From: Paenibacillus mesophilus
GTDB taxonomy: Bacteria; Bacillota; Bacilli; Paenibacillales; NBRC-103111
Reading direction: 5' to 3'
DNA: 64,000 nt
Assembly (NCBI RefSeq): GCF_005938385.1
Contig: NZ_VCRA01000008.1
Span: 124,001 to 188,000 of the forward strand
In this document: positions 17,782-26,491 of the stretch, piece by piece
How the letters are laid out: every line of letters starts with the position of its first letter
Position numbering within the stretch: position 1 is the stretch's first letter
Made by a program: the position numbers and the translations under genes
Notes under the pieces: model-generated
Told to the model about the DNA's origin: nothing
The model's input: the letters and a program-made list of their open reading frames with translations, nothing else
Database searches by the model: none

Positions 17782-20049
17782 TTAACCCTCAATAGCCCCG
17801 AAAGCTTTAAACTCGGCGAGCCCCGTCCCCACGTATTGAAATTTCGCCGTGCCATCGGCAGCCGTTCCGGAAGAATGGCTTGGCGCCGAGAGGCCGGACA
17901 CTCCCGCTAAGGTACATTTATATACACGGTCCGAAGCATGTACGACGACTCCCGCGGCGTATGTCTTCGCCGGTGCCCAAGCGTCCGTGGAAGCATAACC
18001 GGCGGAAACGCAAACCCAACCGATCTCCCCGCCGGAAACCGGATTCGTATTGTAGACGATGTCCCGTCGGGACCACATATGGCCGCCGCCAGGGATGGCA
18101 TCTCCATAGGTAACGACCGGCGCAACCGAGTTCGCCGGATGCGTAAACCGGTTACCGAGCAGCAGGGGGCTCGGTTCTCCCGATGTCACCAGCATGTCTT
18201 CGGATTGCGCATTGACGGATACATTTCCGATAAGAACGGCCTTCTGATAAGTCCGGATCGAGCGCTGCGCGCCGCGGAACACATTGCCTACGGCGAGCGA
18301 ATTCGCATACGCCAGAGATAGTCCTGTAGCGCCGCCTTCGAAATGGTTGAACGCGAATACCGGTTCCTTCAACGAATTCGTCCCTCCGGCTACGCACGGA
18401 TTCGCCGTTCCTTCCGTCCGGAAGCTGTTGCCGAGCAGAAGGAAGCCTTTGCCTCCACCGGGCTGCATAGTCAGATTTGCCGCATAATTGTTCGCCTGCA
18501 CTTCGTTGCCGATCAGTTTAATATCATTCGTGCTCGATCCGTTGGCATTCATGAAAATCCCGTTGCGCGTTCCGCGGATATGGTTATGATGGATCGAACA
18601 TCGCGTCACGCTCTTCCCGATATAGATCCCGCCGCCGACAAGACCCTTGTTGATGTTGCCGATCATATTCCCGCTAATAAGCGTATCGTGCGCATATTCC
18701 ACGCTGATCGCCGCCTCGTAAGGGTCCGTGGCCGCATCGTTGCCGCAGTCGCTAATAAAATTGTTGACGACCGAATTGGAATGCGTGTAATAATATTGCC
18801 CGCCTTCTCCGGTGCCGTGCACGTTTATGCAAGCGAGGCGCGTCGCCGAATCGGTCAAGTACATGTCCGGCTTGCCTCCGCCTGCTATCGTATTGTTCGA
18901 GGCGACATTGCGATGCGTCCCCTTGTCGAAATCGATCGAGGATAATGTCTTGCCTTCAAAATGGCAGTTCACGATTTTATTGCAGCGCGTGGCTCCTCCC
19001 GCCAGTTCGATCACATTCCAGGAATATTCACCTTCAAACCGGCAAGAATCGATGACGACTTGCTCCACATAATGATCGAATTCCGGCTTCATCTGCAGCC
19101 AATCGGAATGTAACCGGATACAAAAACCTACTCCGGCAGTACCCTTTTGGATGAACGTGCAGCGCACGATCTTGATGTTGCGGCACCCCCCGATACCGCC
19201 GCCCGTACCTGCATTCGTATCGCCGCTATCCTTGGCCGACAACAGGAGCACGGGACCTGACGGACGCCCGTAACCGATATCGTACCCGGCATCCCGGAAT
19301 ATCACGTTGTCGATCGTACAGTTTTGCGCATCGTTGACCAGCATCGTATAGCTGATGCGATGCTCGAACGGGTTGCGGCCCGAGCCATGCTGATCCAGCA
19401 CAAGATCGCGCACCTCGGCAGCTTCGGTCCCGACCAGCTCCACCATGGCCCTGTAGCTCTCGTTCCAGCCCGACGTTTGCGACGCTTTCAAAATCGTTTG
19501 CGCCCCTTCGCCCTGCAGCACGACCGAGCTTTTCATTCGCAGCGAGTCGGTCAATATGTAGACGCCGCTCGGTATATAGACGACTCCGCCTTCGACACTC
19601 AAGCAATCGATTGCTTTTTGAATAGCGGACGTGCTATCCGTGCTGCCGTCGCCTTTGGCTCCGAACCAGCTGACCGTTATGACCTTATCGCAAATTCGTT
19701 TGAACCTTTCCCCGAGCGGCGCAACGATGACCGTTCCGTCATTGTCGACGGAGCCGGAGTCTTGCGGATCATAATAAAAGAAGCCTTCGCGACCGGGATC
19801 TGTAACATAGTATAAAAAATCGGGGGACGGGTCTGTGTTCGCCCGCAATTCCGCCATCGCCGTGCCTATACAAAGCTGCATACCGCCTAACCGGTTTTTC
19901 CCGTACACGGACTCGGTAACGGCTCCTCCGCCATGCAACGCACGGGCGTGAAGCATACTTCCTGATCCGAGCGCAATGGCCGCCATGCTCATCGAAGCGA
20001 GCAGTTTTCTGCGGCTGATCGCCGATTTCGGTTGTGTTCCTTCCTTCAT
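17782..20049 (-). CDS. Tat-exported right-handed beta-helix protein with C-terminal carbohydrate-binding-like module, copy 3
   Basis: A 755-residue protein; the start is ATG 20049 after GGGAGAGGTGCTGGAC (a TTG seven codons earlier has no ribosome site). Twin-arginine signal ISRRKLLASMSMAAIALGSG (RR at 13-14). Linker shared with 3250 and 12344 (LYYVTDPGREGFFYYDPQDS, DNDGTVIVAPLGERFKR, VSWFGAKGDGSTDSTSAIQK). A long beta-helix follows (residues about 140-640). The last ~100 residues (WAPAKTYAAGVVVHASDRVY, KCTLAGVSGLSAPSHSSGT, DGTAKFQYVG) look like a small module found at the ends of phage tail-spike proteins and carbohydrate-binding repeats. In an operon between two SBPs. Probable exported lyase or hydrolase. 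Confidence 0.83.
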   Translation of the reverse strand: MKEGTQPKSAISRRKLLASMSMAAIALGSGSMLHARALHGGGAVTESVYGKNRLGGMQLCIGTAMAELRANTDPSPDFLYYVTDPGREGFFYYDPQDSGSVDNDGTVIVAPLGERFKRICDKVITVSWFGAKGDGSTDSTSAIQKAIDCLSVEGGVVYIPSGVYILTDSLRMKSSVVLQGEGAQTILKASQTSGWNESYRAMVELVGTEAAEVRDLVLDQHGSGRNPFEHRISYTMLVNDAQNCTIDNVIFRDAGYDIGYGRPSGPVLLLSAKDSGDTNAGTGGGIGGCRNIKIVRCTFIQKGTAGVGFCIRLHSDWLQMKPEFDHYVEQVVIDSCRFEGEYSWNVIELAGGATRCNKIVNCHFEGKTLSSIDFDKGTHRNVASNNTIAGGGKPDMYLTDSATRLACINVHGTGEGGQYYYTHSNSVVNNFISDCGNDAATDPYEAAISVEYAHDTLISGNMIGNINKGLVGGGIYIGKSVTRCSIHHNHIRGTRNGIFMNANGSSTNDIKLIGNEVQANNYAANLTMQPGGGKGFLLLGNSFRTEGTANPCVAGGTNSLKEPVFAFNHFEGGATGLSLAYANSLAVGNVFRGAQRSIRTYQKAVLIGNVSVNAQSEDMLVTSGEPSPLLLGNRFTHPANSVAPVVTYGDAIPGGGHMWSRRDIVYNTNPVSGGEIGWVCVSAGYASTDAWAPAKTYAAGVVVHASDRVYKCTLAGVSGLSAPSHSSGTAADGTAKFQYVGTGLAEFKAFGAIEG

Positions 20050-20096
20050 GTCCAGCACCTCTCCCTGCAAAATGTGGGTTTTAAGCAGATGGGCTC

Positions 20097-21134
20097 TTAC
20101 TTCTTGCTATCGGCAATCGCTTTGAGCGCTTCTTCCTCGGCGGCGCGGAATGCGGTATTGAAGTCGGTGTCCCCGACGGCGAGCGGAAACATTTGCTTCC
20201 GGTAGATGGATACGAGCTTGGCGTCATATTCGGTTTTGAGCGCGATCGGAGCCGGCTTATTTTGTAGGAACGCTCCATAATTTTTGTCCTTGAACTCGGT
20301 GTCCTGCCCTAGCCGCCGCTTCACTCCGTCCGTATTCAACACCGGGATCAGCCCTTTGCCGGCGATATGATTTTGATACGGTTCCGATACCATGTATTTC
20401 AATACTTTCATGGCCGCATCCTTGTTCCGGGTCAGCGAGGTCAGCCCGAAATACGTCGGCAGCAATTGGCTGCCCACCCCGCGCATATCAGCAAATTCGG
20501 GCAATGGCAAAATGTCCCACTTCATCGTTTTCAATTCCGTAGAGACGGAGGTCGGCAGCGTATTCAAATATACGAGCATGGCAAGGCTCCTGTCTTTCGC
20601 GAACTGGTTCAAGCCCGGCAAGTCCTTCAGCGTGCGCATGCCTTCCCGGTAGCCGGAATCCTGTGCGGGCCTGACGAATGCCGTATCGAACAGTGTACGC
20701 CAGCGCTCGTCCGAGAGGATCGTCGGCTTCTCCGTTCTCAGATCCGCGTGCTGGATCGACAACGGACTCATATTGACCAACGCATTGTAGGCCGCAAATC
20801 CGTAAAACTGCTTGCCTCCGTCCATGCGGGTCAGCTTCTTGGCGAGCTCGAGCACCTCGTCCCAGGTCATGCCCGCCTTCGGATACGGCACACTGAATGT
20901 ATCGAACAGGTCCTGATTGTAGAAGAGTGCCAAGTTGCTGCTCAGGACGGGAATTCCGTACATGCTGCCTCCCGACGCCTGCTTCACCGCATCGACCACC
21001 GTAGGCTCCAGCAAGCTCAGGTCGATATTATGCTTCTTGATCAACTCCGTATTGTCGTCTCCCGCACTGCCGCAAGCGGACAATACCGCCGCAACGATAA
21101 AAAGAACAATGGACATCCTATAATGCCGTTTCAA
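20097..21134 (-). CDS. Solute-binding lipoprotein lacking the first part of lobe 1 (in-frame deletion)
   Basis: A 345-residue protein starting at TTG 21134, with GGGAGGGA 6-7 bases upstream; an ATG six codons later lacks a ribosome site. Signal peptide with lipobox LSAC (Cys about residue 21). Right after CGSAGDDN the sequence enters ELIKKHNIDLSLLEPTVVDA, which aligns with LIRTHKIDLNRLDKASVDYV near residue 127 of the SBP at 16415. About 95 residues of lobe 1 are therefore missing, while the rest is collinear and in frame (NQDLFDTFSVPYPKAGMTWD; end FNTAFRAAEEEALKAIADSK). It is the first gene of the operon controlled by LacI-like operators at 21280 and 21323. It may be non-binding, or may have been retained for another job. 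Confidence 0.82.
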   Translation of the reverse strand: MKRHYRMSIVLFIVAAVLSACGSAGDDNTELIKKHNIDLSLLEPTVVDAVKQASGGSMYGIPVLSSNLALFYNQDLFDTFSVPYPKAGMTWDEVLELAKKLTRMDGGKQFYGFAAYNALVNMSPLSIQHADLRTEKPTILSDERWRTLFDTAFVRPAQDSGYREGMRTLKDLPGLNQFAKDRSLAMLVYLNTLPTSVSTELKTMKWDILPLPEFADMRGVGSQLLPTYFGLTSLTRNKDAAMKVLKYMVSEPYQNHIAGKGLIPVLNTDGVKRRLGQDTEFKDKNYGAFLQNKPAPIALKTEYDAKLVSIYRKQMFPLAVGDTDFNTAFRAAEEEALKAIADSKK

Positions 21135-21279
21135 CTGGACTCCCTCCCCATTCGTGCATGATCCAGACCGGCGGCATTCATTGCCGCCAACAAAAACGTA
21201 CCGGTTCGTCCGGCAAAATGGCAGCCGGCGCTTGCCTTCAAAGCTTATCTGGTCATGGCATCACCCCTTATCGAAGTTT

Positions 21280-21290
21280 ACAAACGTTTT
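21280..21290. promoter_or_regulatory. LacI-family operator-like site 1 (ACAAACGTTTT)
   Basis: ACAAACGTTTT has the central CG palindrome AAACGTTT typical of LacI-family operators. It lies 146 bases upstream of the SBP start at 21134 and 33 bases from site 2. With the copy upstream of the LacI gene this gives three matching sites around one regulator. Confidence 0.6.
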
Positions 21291-21322
21291 CTATATAAAT
21301 AGCCGAAATTATTTATATTTTT

Positions 21323-21338
21323 ACGCAAACGTTTGTCT
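21323..21338. promoter_or_regulatory. LacI-family operator-like site 2 (ACGCAAACGTTTGTCT)
   Basis: A GCAAACGTTTGT palindrome between the LacI terminator and the SBP operon. AT-rich promoter-like DNA lies between sites 1 and 2; I could not assign -35/-10 boxes firmly. The leader after site 1 also holds a GGCGGCA/TGCCGCC hairpin (21170-21188) close to the SBP start. Confidence 0.6.
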
Positions 21339-21344
21339 AAATGA

Positions 21345-21377
21345 GATAAAAAAATGCCGCTTATTCGGTATCGCGGC
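21345..21377 (-). terminator. Terminator after the LacI gene
   Basis: On the minus strand GCCGC, a 12-base loop, GCGGC and then ATTTTTTTATC. It separates the LacI gene from the SBP operon, so that operon must have its own promoter. Confidence 0.7.
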
Positions 21378-21408
21378 TGCTTTTTACTTTAATCGGGCTC
21401 ACCCCCTG

Positions 21409-22392
21409 TTACGTTCCGAATGGAGGCCGGGTCGACTCTCGAACCGTAAGAACGCCCTCGATCCTCCGGTCATTCCGATCGTTATTCTCCACGGCATCCG
21501 CCTGCGCAATCGTGTCCATCAAGCGATTTGCAAGCACATCGATATCCGGCCCGACCGTCGTAATCGATACCGGCAGCAATCGGTGCAGCTCGGGAACGTC
21601 ATCGTAACCAACCAAAGACAGCTGTTCGGGGATACGCACCTTCGCCGCTTGGGCCAATCTCGCGAACTCGAACATCAGGCCCTGGGAGTCGACGATGACG
21701 GCCGTCGCCCTATCCTTGCGGTCCCTGTTCAAGTAGCCCGTAATTTTCGCTTCCATGTCCGGATCGCTCGGCCGGGTCACTACGATATCGTCGGGATTGT
21801 AGTCCCGGTCGAAGTCTACGAGTCCCTGCGTATAGCCGACCCATTTATCGGTCTTGGCCCCCATGAAGGCGATCCGCTCGTGCCCCAGCTCCGCCAAGTG
21901 CCGTACGGCTTTGCAGACGGCTCCTTTCCGGTCGATTTCCAGACAAGGCCCCTCCCCTGCGGAACGGCCCCCGACCTCCAAAACGGTACCGGGGAACGAT
22001 TGCTTGGCGGCGATGAATGCGGCGGTCTGCTCGGTATATACCCAATGGATCACTCTGTCGATGAAATGCTCCTGAAAAGAGTTCAAAGCGTCCTCCGGCT
22101 TGGCTACGGACAGCATGATCCTGAGGCCTCGCCTGGATGCCTCCTCCTGAATCCGTTCGCTTAACCGATAGAAGAACAAGCCTTCGATTTTCGGCCAAAT
22201 AATTCCGATGCAGTTCGTGGAACGGTCTACCATCCGCTTCGCCGCCAAGTTCGGAACATAGTTCATCTGTTCGGCGATAGCCCTAATACGAGCCCGCGTC
22301 TTCTCACTCACCCCGGGTTCGCCGTTAAGCGCCCTGGATACGGTGCCGTATGTAACGCCGGCTTGCTTGGCGATGTCTTTAATGGTGACCAT
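21409..22392 (-). CDS. LacI-family transcriptional regulator
   Basis: A 327-residue regulator starting at ATG 22392 (MVTIKDIAKQAGVTYGTVSR); the open frame extends 22 codons upstream across the operator, with no ribosome site. The N-terminal HTH is canonical and the rest is a periplasmic-binding-like sensor (CIGIIWPKIEGLFFYRLSER, LSLVGYDDVPELHRLLPVSI). It lies upstream of, and on the same strand as, the SBP/beta-helix/SBP/hydrolase operon but is separated from it by a terminator. AAACGTTT palindromes lie in front of both its own gene and that operon, suggesting autoregulation and control of the operon. Inducer likely an oligosaccharide; unknown. Confidence 0.9.
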   Translation of the reverse strand: MVTIKDIAKQAGVTYGTVSRALNGEPGVSEKTRARIRAIAEQMNYVPNLAAKRMVDRSTNCIGIIWPKIEGLFFYRLSERIQEEASRRGLRIMLSVAKPEDALNSFQEHFIDRVIHWVYTEQTAAFIAAKQSFPGTVLEVGGRSAGEGPCLEIDRKGAVCKAVRHLAELGHERIAFMGAKTDKWVGYTQGLVDFDRDYNPDDIVVTRPSDPDMEAKITGYLNRDRKDRATAVIVDSQGLMFEFARLAQAAKVRIPEQLSLVGYDDVPELHRLLPVSITTVGPDIDVLANRLMDTIAQADAVENNDRNDRRIEGVLTVRESTRPPFGT

Positions 22393-22433
22393 CTCAGCCC
22401 TCGATTCGTGTATATGACTTCCAACTTTAGAAT

Positions 22434-22449
22434 ACACAAACGTTTGCGT
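22434..22449. promoter_or_regulatory. LacI-family operator-like site 3 (ACACAAACGTTTGCGT)
   Basis: A CAAACGTTTG palindrome centred about 49 bases upstream of the LacI start at 22392. It matches sites 1 and 2, so autoregulation is the simplest reading. The rest of 22450-22634 shows nothing I can name. Confidence 0.6.
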
Positions 22450-22634
22450 ATTTGTCAACGCCTGGTCACTTTCTCATTGTATAAGTTTAGCTTGGTTTCA
22501 AAACTACTTCTGGTATGCTCAAAATCCCGTGTCCACTTATACATCAGCACGACAAGGCCGCCACAGTTTTGGCAGCCTTTAGGAATGTGTCTTTGCTATC
22601 TTCATTCCGTAAAACGATACGATTTCATCTTCGA

Positions 22635-23108
22635 CTAAGACATACTTGCAAGAAGCTCCTCAAGACGATCCATAGTCTGTTCGGCACCTGGGACGGCATA
22701 TTCTTTCACCTTATCGAATACAGCAGCGTTTTCTTCAAAAACGGTACGATAAGTGAGTTTGGTCTTACCATTCAGATCCTCAAAGATTGCTGTCGCCAAA
22801 AAATGGGGAAATACATCATGTTTGAAGACGATTCGCTCAGGTTTATCGACCTCGACAAAGACATTGGTGTTGGGAAACTCAACGCCATCAGGACCGCGCA
22901 TAATAAACTCCCATGTACCGCCCGATTTCATTTCAAACTTCTGAGTCGTTGTCGTAAAGCCTCGAGGTCCCCACCACTTCGACAGGTGCTCCTCTTTCGT
23001 CCAACAATCAAACACAAGATCGCGTGGAACATCAAATACACGGGTGATCACAATCTCGCGATCACCTACTTGTGTTGCGATTTTGTTGGTAGATTTGTTT
23101 TCGTTCAT
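22635..23108 (-). CDS. SRPBCC / AHSA1-domain protein
   Basis: A 157-residue protein of the activator-of-Hsp90-ATPase-like SRPBCC family. Diagnostic blocks are ITRVFDVPRDLVFDCWTKEE, LSKWWGPRGFTTTTQKFEMK and GGTWEFIMRGPDGVEFPNT. The fold makes a hydrophobic cavity; many bacterial members are of unknown function and often pair with an ArsR-type regulator, which is absent here. The start ATG at 23108 follows GGAGGG at 7 bases; an ATG two codons earlier overlaps the ribosome site. Cytoplasmic, apparently a single-gene unit. Family sure, function unknown. Confidence 0.88.
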   Translation of the reverse strand: MNENKSTNKIATQVGDREIVITRVFDVPRDLVFDCWTKEEHLSKWWGPRGFTTTTQKFEMKSGGTWEFIMRGPDGVEFPNTNVFVEVDKPERIVFKHDVFPHFLATAIFEDLNGKTKLTYRTVFEENAAVFDKVKEYAVPGAEQTMDRLEELLASMS

Positions 23109-23161
23109 GTCCATCCCTCCAAAATGAATAACTCCTTTCAATCATAGCAAATAAGGGGAGA

Positions 23162-23187
23162 AAACAAAAAGAAGCGCTTGCGCGCTT
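23162..23187 (-). terminator. Rho-independent terminator, minus strand
   Basis: On the minus strand AAGCGC, loop GCAA, GCGCTT, then CTTTTTGTTTTC. It follows the FG-GAP gene at 23279. A wider AGGCTGTT/AACAGCCT pairing (23190-23250 region) lies just before it. Confidence 0.7.
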
Positions 23188-23278
23188 AAAGGCTGTTCGG
23201 CAGAGCCGCAGTAACATAATCGGGCCGCTCACGGACGAAAACAGCCTCTTCATTGTTATATTCATATTTGCCTTACGA

Positions 23279-25264
23279 TCATAAAATCGTTTTCCAATAG
23301 CACGCCACTCCCGGCTCGCCTCCGGCGTAAACAAGCTCCAGTTCGCCATCGCCGTCGAGATCCAGAACGCGTTTGAGCAGCCCCATACCAGGCACGATCT
23401 TGCCCGTATAGTGCAATCCGATCGGACATGTCGTTTTGAATACCCGAGCGGTTTGCCTGTCGGCACCGGACATGATGATCACTTCTTTATAACCGTCGTT
23501 GTCCAGATCGACGGCTTGAATCTCGATCATTCTATTCGTAGTCGCAGTCAACTCGTGACCGGTAATCGGCATGTTTTGTGCCTTTTCGAGGATCGGCAAT
23601 CCATCTAGACCGACGCCTTTGTTCAGCAAATAGTAGACACCCGCTCCGGGATTCGGGTCTGTCTTGAATCCGCCTTGATAAGTCGCTCCGCCAACGAGCA
23701 AATCTTCCACTCCGTCTCCATCCAGATCCACAGCTGCTGGACATACCCGGTTATGAATCCGGACGACGTTTCCCTCACAGTCCTTCAACGGACCGGCGGA
23801 CCGGAATTTGAATGTCCCGTTGCTCCCCGCATTACCTTCGTCAATAAGCAGATACAATAAGCCTTTGTCGCTTCCCGCAATGAGGTGCTGGCGTCCGCTG
23901 CCGTCGAAGTCCCATTTGGCCAGTTGATGAAAGCCGCTGTCCGGGGACTCCTGCCCGTCCGTTTCGCCCTCCATGCGGAAAACGCCGTTCTGGTCTTCCA
24001 CGGCATTTCTTTCCGGAGCTAAATAAACGCCATCCTGCGTATCGATTATTTCGCGTATTTCTATATGAGTCCATGTACTGTCCGCCAAATATCGTTTCCC
24101 GGATCGCCGGTCTTTCAGCACTTCGGAATAATTGTATCCGGAGGTGACAACGTTACGTCCGCTGATCGGACCGATGCAGGCATATTCCGGAACCAGACCG
24201 CCCGACTGTTTGTTCTTGAGTCTCATAATGTGAGTTCCCGCCGTTAGCAGCAAGTCGTCGTTGCCGTCCGTTTGGTCCACGATCAGCTTCGCATGCAAAG
24301 AAAACAGCCCGAACATCGACTTGTCCAATCCGTCGATTTTGACTTCGCCCAAGTTTTTGAAAACGGGCTTTCCGTAGTCGGCGGTATTCACCCGCTGCAA
24401 ATAGTACAGCTTCGGCAGTCCGTACCCGGCCAGAACGAGAAGATCGTCGGATCCGGTCCGCGGATTGTGATATAGCACAGGTCTTGCAAAAAAGCCCCGG
24501 AAGCGTTTGCCGTCCTCGATACCGTCCCCAAGCAAGAAGGGAACCCCGTTCTCGTCGCTTATTTTCTCTGCTGGCCGTATATATTGGGTGCCTAACGTTT
24601 CCAATAAGCTTTTCCCGTAAGCCGCCTTTGAATTTTCCAAAGGCTTCGTATACTCGGTGCCGGTATATTGCGGTATTCCTTCTCCGCCGCTTCCGTCAGG
24701 CAGCCACCAAAGGACGCCCGACATATCCCCGACAATCAGATCTATCGCTTGCCCGTCCGTGTTGGGATACGCCATCGGATAAATATAGTTGTAGAAGTTC
24801 AGGTCGATGTAGCCGTTCCCGTCGCCTATCGCATGAATCGGATTATCGTACGGAATATTGATCGGCAAACCCGACCGGCTGTCCTGTACTCTATCCACGT
24901 ATTCGAACGTTATGTCCGGATATGTTCCTTTCCGCTCGAACAAATACAAGAACCCGTACCGGTCGGATACGATCAGATCGTCCTCGCCGTCCCGGTTCCA
25001 GTCGGCCGGGATTCCCATTGTCGGAACAAATTTGTTTTTGCATACCAGCTTCGGCGGAATGTCCAGCTCGTTGTCCTGCAACTGATCGGTTGGATAAAGA
25101 TAGATCCCCGACCAAATTCGGCTGATCAGCAAATCTTTGGCCCGCTCTGCCGACCAACTGACCATCGATCCCGCCATTACAAGCCCGAACGCAATCGGGC
25201 CGTATTCGGTCTTTATCGGAATTTGTTCGCCGAACTGTATCATATGTTCCATCGAGGTTGTCAT
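23279..25264 (-). CDS. FG-GAP/VCBS-type repeat protein without a signal peptide
   Basis: A 661-residue protein built of repeated beta-propeller blades with calcium-binding loops: DWNRDGEDDLIVSD (about 93-106), DFDGSGRQHLIAGSD, DLDGDGVEDLLVGG, DLDNDGYKEVIIMSG and DLDGDGELELVYAGG. These match FG-GAP/VCBS repeats, as in integrin-like and polysaccharide-associated proteins. The start ATG follows AAAAAGGAGGAGG, so the N-terminus is well fixed, yet it has no signal peptide or Tat motif (MTTSMEHMIQFGEQIPIKTE). Either it is cytoplasmic or it leaves by an unusual route. It is divergent from the AraC gene at 25362, its likely regulator. Enzyme activity not assignable. Confidence 0.8.
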   Translation of the reverse strand: MTTSMEHMIQFGEQIPIKTEYGPIAFGLVMAGSMVSWSAERAKDLLISRIWSGIYLYPTDQLQDNELDIPPKLVCKNKFVPTMGIPADWNRDGEDDLIVSDRYGFLYLFERKGTYPDITFEYVDRVQDSRSGLPINIPYDNPIHAIGDGNGYIDLNFYNYIYPMAYPNTDGQAIDLIVGDMSGVLWWLPDGSGGEGIPQYTGTEYTKPLENSKAAYGKSLLETLGTQYIRPAEKISDENGVPFLLGDGIEDGKRFRGFFARPVLYHNPRTGSDDLLVLAGYGLPKLYYLQRVNTADYGKPVFKNLGEVKIDGLDKSMFGLFSLHAKLIVDQTDGNDDLLLTAGTHIMRLKNKQSGGLVPEYACIGPISGRNVVTSGYNYSEVLKDRRSGKRYLADSTWTHIEIREIIDTQDGVYLAPERNAVEDQNGVFRMEGETDGQESPDSGFHQLAKWDFDGSGRQHLIAGSDKGLLYLLIDEGNAGSNGTFKFRSAGPLKDCEGNVVRIHNRVCPAAVDLDGDGVEDLLVGGATYQGGFKTDPNPGAGVYYLLNKGVGLDGLPILEKAQNMPITGHELTATTNRMIEIQAVDLDNDGYKEVIIMSGADRQTARVFKTTCPIGLHYTGKIVPGMGLLKRVLDLDGDGELELVYAGGEPGVACYWKTIL

Positions 25265-25361
25265 TCGAACCTCCTCCTTTTTAGTTTTAACATAACATTG
25301 ACGCCCTTGACCGCCTCTGTGATAAAATAAATGCGACCGAGTTAGCTAAGGGGGGATACGA

Positions 25362-26300
25362 ATGGCGCATTCGCGCGATGCGGCTGTCACCACATTCTGG
25401 GATCGTTTGAATATCAAGGTTCGCATCGGCTCGCTGCTGTTCGATGTTTTGCTCAACGACAATATCGTTCCCCGGCCGCTCGAGTACGTGCAAGAAAAGC
25501 ATAATCACGCCGCCTACGAGCTTCAATTCATTTGGTCCGGTTCCGGTACACTGATCTTCGACGAAACGGAGCAGAACCTTGTAAGCGGTTCCATTCATCT
25601 GATCGGGCCGAACATCTTTCATGCGGTCAAGCCGGATAAGAACGATCCTGTAGTCCGCAGCACGCTTCGTTTTACATTCCGGGAAGATAACGAGAACGAT
25701 CCTTTGTTCCCCCGGACGGAATCGGAGCAATTGGAAGCCGTGCTGTCCGGTGTCACCTATTGCCGGTTGCCCGTCCAAGCGGATCATGAAATGTTGTTCC
25801 GTCTTGTGGATGAAGTCCGGTTGGAAACCGAGTCTCCTCTGCTGGGTTCGTACACCAACGTGCGCAGTTTGTTCGCGCTGATCCTCGTTCGTGTCGCGCG
25901 AGCGATCCATTTGAATACTGGAACGAATGTCAAATATTCCATGCCAAGCAGGGCCAAGGACGATTTGCGCTCTCATATCATCGATATATTTTTCATGGGG
26001 TACAGGCAAAATCTGACTCTTGAAATGCTTGCCGGGCAATTGAGTTTAAGCACCAAGCAAGTCAACCGACTTCTCAAGAAGTACTTCCAAACCTCATTCA
26101 GGCAAAAGCTGCTCGATACCCGAATCGAAGTGGCGAAGGACCTGCTGCGGACAAGCGATCTGCCTATTGAAAAAATCGCCGAGGAAGTCGGCTGCGCCTC
26201 GACCCACCGTTTCTACTACCATTTTCAGCAGAAAATGGGGATGACCCCCGCCGAGTACAGAAGCAGGCATCAAGCCGATTTTTGCAATCCAGAGCCTTGA
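25362..26300 (+). CDS. AraC-family transcriptional regulator
   Basis: A 312-residue regulator. N-terminal cupin-like sensor (HNHAAYELQFIWSGSGTLIF, SGSIHLIGPNIFHAVKPDK) and C-terminal double helix-turn-helix (LTLEMLAGQLSLSTKQVNRL, IEKIAEEVGCASTHRFYYHF, ending MGMTPAEYRSRH). Start ATG at 25362 follows AAGGGGGGATACGA. It is divergent from the FG-GAP repeat gene, with about 100 bases between starts, suggesting that it controls that gene. Confidence 0.88.
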   Translation: MAHSRDAAVTTFWDRLNIKVRIGSLLFDVLLNDNIVPRPLEYVQEKHNHAAYELQFIWSGSGTLIFDETEQNLVSGSIHLIGPNIFHAVKPDKNDPVVRSTLRFTFREDNENDPLFPRTESEQLEAVLSGVTYCRLPVQADHEMLFRLVDEVRLETESPLLGSYTNVRSLFALILVRVARAIHLNTGTNVKYSMPSRAKDDLRSHIIDIFFMGYRQNLTLEMLAGQLSLSTKQVNRLLKKYFQTSFRQKLLDTRIEVAKDLLRTSDLPIEKIAEEVGCASTHRFYYHFQQKMGMTPAEYRSRHQADFCNPEP

Positions 26301-26372
26301 TACAACGATCGGCTTCAACTCCCTTCGCTCCCAAGTGTAATGGAAAAAAACGCAAGTAACAATCAATTAAAG

Positions 26373-26470
26373 GGACATCTTTCGCCTGAAGATGTCCTGT
26401 ATGAATCTATGTTCTTGTCCAGATACGGTAAAGGATATAGGTTCTTGTCCTGTTCCGAGAACAAGAACCT
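26373..26470. repeat. Two stem-loops in the AraC/histidine-kinase gap
   Basis: First hairpin GGACATCTT / AAGATGTCC (26373-26397, loop TCGCCTG). Second hairpin AGGTTCTTGT / ACAAGAACCT (26439-26470, 12-base loop). The ten bases GTTCTTGTCC also occur directly repeated at 26411 and 26441. Neither hairpin has a clear T-run. They may act as weak terminators for the convergent genes. Confidence 0.5.
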
Positions 26471-26491
26471 AAAATCCTTTGAATTAATCGT

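Noticed and set aside
21154..22164. 336-codon plus-strand open frame opposite the LacI gene
   Set aside because: It overlaps the LacI coding region and its operators; no ribosome site and no family resemblance.
22515..23147. 210-codon plus-strand open frame opposite the SRPBCC gene
   Set aside because: The minus frame has clear AHSA1 motifs and a ribosome site; the plus frame has neither.
26373..26470. Stem-loops as a riboswitch or mobile-element end
   Set aside because: Two short simple hairpins in a convergent gap, with no conserved core or target duplication; weak terminators are more likely.
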